Below are positions 34,819 to 36,893 of a stretch of 36,893 nucleotides of DNA, in pieces; positions within the stretch are counted from its first letter, which is position 1, and each line of letters opens with the position of its first letter. Under the pieces are notes generated by a model. It was not told the origin of the DNA and did not search any database. It worked only from the letters and a program-made list of their open reading frames with translations. The stretch is from NCBI GenBank assembly GCA_030431785.1, contig JAUIIM010000014.1:1-36893 (forward strand). The letters run 5' to 3'. The position numbers and the translations under genes are program-made. Source of the stretch: Acidimicrobiia bacterium. GTDB lineage: Bacteria; Actinomycetota; Acidimicrobiia; Spongiisociales; UBA5794.

Positions 34819-36396
34819 TCACGGATGGGTGCTCAGACCGTGACCGGTCGGGTACAGGCCCGGGATCGCTGCCGGAAGGTGCCCAACAAAGGCGCGGCGG
34901 CCGAACAGTGCCTCGGCGAGGGCTACCAGCGACGGTTCGTGCCCGCTGTACGTGCACACGTGGGTTCCGGACGCCGGATATGAAGCGAGGTCGAAGGGAG
35001 TCCGCAACGCGACCGTGACCGTCGGTGTACCGGACCGCAGGACGGCCTCGACCATCGCCGGCTGTTCCCCGGCGGCATTGACGGTTCCCACGACCACCAG
35101 GTTGGCCTTCGCCGCGTGGTCCGCCACCTGGGCGATGTCGCTCGGTGACGGCTCGTGGCCGATCACCAAGCTTTCCACGTCGGGATGCAGCCTCCGTATC
35201 GCATCGGCCAACCTGGGGTCGTAGAGCTTTGTCGTGTCTGCCGGTGTGACATTCGTGGGTTCCGGTTCGACGACGAGGATCGAATCGCCCGGCTCGATGC
35301 GGAGCGGGAGGAGGGAGTCGTCATCACGGACGAGCGTGACCGACCGTCTCGCCAGTTCGTCGGCGAGGTCTCGGTGGTCGGCGTTGCCGACGACCGACGG
35401 ATCGATCGGATGAGCCTCGAGTGAGGCACGCATTGCAGCGATGCGTGCCCGCGATTCGGCGAGTGTTGCGTCGGAGATCAGCCCTCGTGCGTGTCCACGC
35501 TCGACCGCTGCCCGGACCCGGTTAGTGAGAGCTCGATCCGGCATACACAGCAACAGGTCGACACCTGCTCGCATCATCGCGATGATCTCGATGGCTTGTG
35601 TAGGCCCTTGGTCGAGTGCCCCCATGTCGAGCGCATCGGTCACCACCAAGTGGCCGAAACCCATCTGGCCGCGGACGACGTCGGTGATGGCCGAACGAGA
35701 ACCGGGGATGGGTGTGTTGTCATCGCCCGTCAGCGCCGGCACGAGGTAGTGCCCGACCATCAGCAGACTCGCACCAGCCTCGAAGCCCGCTGTGAACGGC
35801 GGCAGTTCGACGCTGTCGAGCCGATCCCGATCCATCATCAACGCCGGAAGTTCGTAGTGGGGGTCGACGGCCGCCTCGCCCTTGCCCGGGAAGTGCTTGA
35901 CCGTCGCTCTCACCCCGGCGGCCTCGAATCCGCGGACGGCACCAGCCGCGTGGGCGGCGACCGCTGCCGGAACGTCACCGAAGGCACGAACCCCCAAAGA
36001 CGGGTTGGTCGGTTCGGATGCAACGTCGACCGCAGGCGCATAGTTGACGTTGATCCCGACGGCCGCGAGTTCGCGGCCCATCGCATACGACACACGTTCG
36101 GTGAGGTCGACATCGCCCGCCGCCCCCAGGGCCATGTTCCCGGCGAACGGCGTCGAGCCGACAAGGCCGAGCAGCTGTCCGCCCTCCTGATCGATCGCGA
36201 TCAACAGCGGTGCTCGACCGGCATTGTGACGTTGAAGCGATGACGTCAACTCGGCGGTCTGGTCCGGCGTCGTGAGGTTGTGCTCTCGGAACAGTGTCAC
36301 ACCGGCGACAGGGTCGTCGTGGAGGTGGTCCGCGAGCCACGACGGCACCTCGGTGCCGTCGAACGCAAGCAGAAGGTGCGGATCGGCGACCGACAT
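34819..36396 (-). CDS. GH3 beta-N-acetylhexosaminidase (NagZ/DasD-like)
   Basis: A 525-residue glycoside hydrolase of family 3, two-domain form. Motifs of the NagZ group: LIAIDQEGGQLLGL near 70, NVNYAPAVDVAS near 118, KHFPGKGEAAVDPHYELP near 165 (the KHFPGxG and D-x-H acid/base motif), and the nucleophile in VVTDALDMGAL near 247. A second alpha/beta domain follows from about 335. There is no signal peptide, so it probably cleaves imported chito-oligosaccharide or muropeptide fragments in the cytoplasm. Its ATG overlaps the stop of the ABC permease gene by one base (TGATG). Streptomyces dasD is a comparable case. Confidence 0.88.
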   Translation of the reverse strand: MSVADPHLLLAFDGTEVPSWLADHLHDDPVAGVTLFREHNLTTPDQTAELTSSLQRHNAGRAPLLIAIDQEGGQLLGLVGSTPFAGNMALGAAGDVDLTERVSYAMGRELAAVGINVNYAPAVDVASEPTNPSLGVRAFGDVPAAVAAHAAGAVRGFEAAGVRATVKHFPGKGEAAVDPHYELPALMMDRDRLDSVELPPFTAGFEAGASLLMVGHYLVPALTGDDNTPIPGSRSAITDVVRGQMGFGHLVVTDALDMGALDQGPTQAIEIIAMMRAGVDLLLCMPDRALTNRVRAAVERGHARGLISDATLAESRARIAAMRASLEAHPIDPSVVGNADHRDLADELARRSVTLVRDDDSLLPLRIEPGDSILVVEPEPTNVTPADTTKLYDPRLADAIRRLHPDVESLVIGHEPSPSDIAQVADHAAKANLVVVGTVNAAGEQPAMVEAVLRSGTPTVTVALRTPFDLASYPASGTHVCTYSGHEPSLVALAEALFGRRAFVGHLPAAIPGLYPTGHGLSTHP

Positions 36397-36893
36397 CAGC
36401 CTTTGACCGAACCGGCGAGAAGGCCACGGACGAAGTACCGCTGGAGGCCGAGGAACACGATCAGCGGAACCAGCATCGAGACGAAGGCACCGGCGGTCAA
36501 CAGATGCCAGTCCTGGCCGAGACGACCGACGAGCTCGTTGAGTTGTGCGGTGAGGACCGCCGTGTCCGACCCCGTCCCGAGGAACACAAGTGCCACGAGG
36601 AAGTCGTTCCACACCCAGAGGAACTGGAAGATCGCAAAGGCGGCGAGCGCCGGGAATGACAGCGGGAGCACGAGCCGGGTGAACGTCGTGAAGTGGCTTG
36701 CGCCATCGATGGCTGCTGATTCGAAGATGTCTTTCGGGAGTGTCGCCATGTAGTTGTAGAGCAGGTAAATGGCGAGCGGGAGACCGAAGCCGGTGTGTGC
36801 AAGCCAGATCCCGAGGAACGTCCCGGTCAGATCGAGTCCCGAATACAGACGGAGCAGCGGGATGAGGGCCATCTGCAACGGCACCACCAAGAG
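36396..36893 (-). CDS. Carbohydrate ABC transporter permease, MalG/DasC type (5' end outside window)
   Basis: The visible 165 residues are the C-terminal part of a sugar-transport permease: several TM helices and the EAA loop FESAAIDGASHFTTFTRLVL near the middle, which contacts the ATPase, followed by FAIFQFLWVWNDFL and the terminal QRYFVRGLLAGSVKG typical of MalG-type subunits. The frame stays open to the window edge, so the start and the partner genes (second permease, binding protein) lie beyond 36893. It is coupled to the GH3 gene by TGATG. Confidence 0.93.
   Translation of the reverse strand, partial: LLVVPLQMALIPLLRLYSGLDLTGTFLGIWLAHTGFGLPLAIYLLYNYMATLPKDIFESAAIDGASHFTTFTRLVLPLSFPALAAFAIFQFLWVWNDFLVALVFLGTGSDTAVLTAQLNELVGRLGQDWHLLTAGAFVSMLVPLIVFLGLQRYFVRGLLAGSVKG

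Overview
The window is GC-rich, tightly packed bacterial chromosome with frequent GTG/TTG starts and 1-11 bp gene overlaps. The order metG-tatD-rsmA-ispE-tRNA-Gln-glmU-prs-...-rplY-pth-...-mfd, a 27-residue bL37-like ribosomal protein, -10 boxes of the TANNNT type followed by starts 7-9 bases later (leaderless pattern) and secreted single-SLH proteins point to Actinomycetota, probably an Acidimicrobiia-like lineage (inference; no rRNA is present).

Layout. 1-16469 is a minus-strand housekeeping block: metG, tatD, rsmA, ispE, tRNA-Gln(TTG), glmU, prs and aceK, then rplY, pth, glpK, pgsA and an SDR epimerase, then mfd and the start of a SurA-like lipoprotein. 16470-20152 is mixed: a spacer full of 7-mer repeats, an AbrB-like regulator with a Cys4 tail, rsmI, a DUF192 gene, the bL37 gene, a two-copy inverted-repeat element and a lipoprotein metallopeptidase. 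20208-21192 holds the facing remains of a GH3 glucosidase and an MFS transporter. A UMF1 transporter follows, then a 106-bp GATC-rich tandem array, then an ABC-2 exporter operon (permease plus two ATPases). 25963-28643 is the methionine locus: a consensus promoter, a Met/Cys-rich leader peptide, a terminator/antiterminator pair, then metY-metX. After it come a DEAD-box helicase with an RRM tail, deoC, two tandem SLH-domain secreted proteins, and a das-like amino-sugar locus (ABC permease, GH3 hexosaminidase, GntR/HutC regulator, ROK kinase) cut by the window end.

How parts work together. prs, glmU, ispE, rplY, pth, rsmA, rsmI and metG supply nucleotide, wall, isoprenoid and translation functions. 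aceK (isocitrate dehydrogenase kinase/phosphatase) overlaps prs and has no ATG/GTG/TTG codon ahead of its conserved N-terminus; the best start is a CTG in a CTGA stop/start overlap. metX and metY make homocysteine from homoserine by direct sulfhydrylation and appear to be controlled by ribosome stalling at Met/Cys codons of the leader peptide.

Most spacers carry degenerate tandem words of 7-8 bp (words such as TGGCTCC, ATGAGCC, CCTTGAG, GGAGATC, CCGACAAT), a dispersed repeat family which also appears inside the linker of the DEAD-box helicase gene. The strongest candidates for new biology are the metYX leader-peptide attenuator, the CTG-start aceK, and this repeat family with its 106-bp array.
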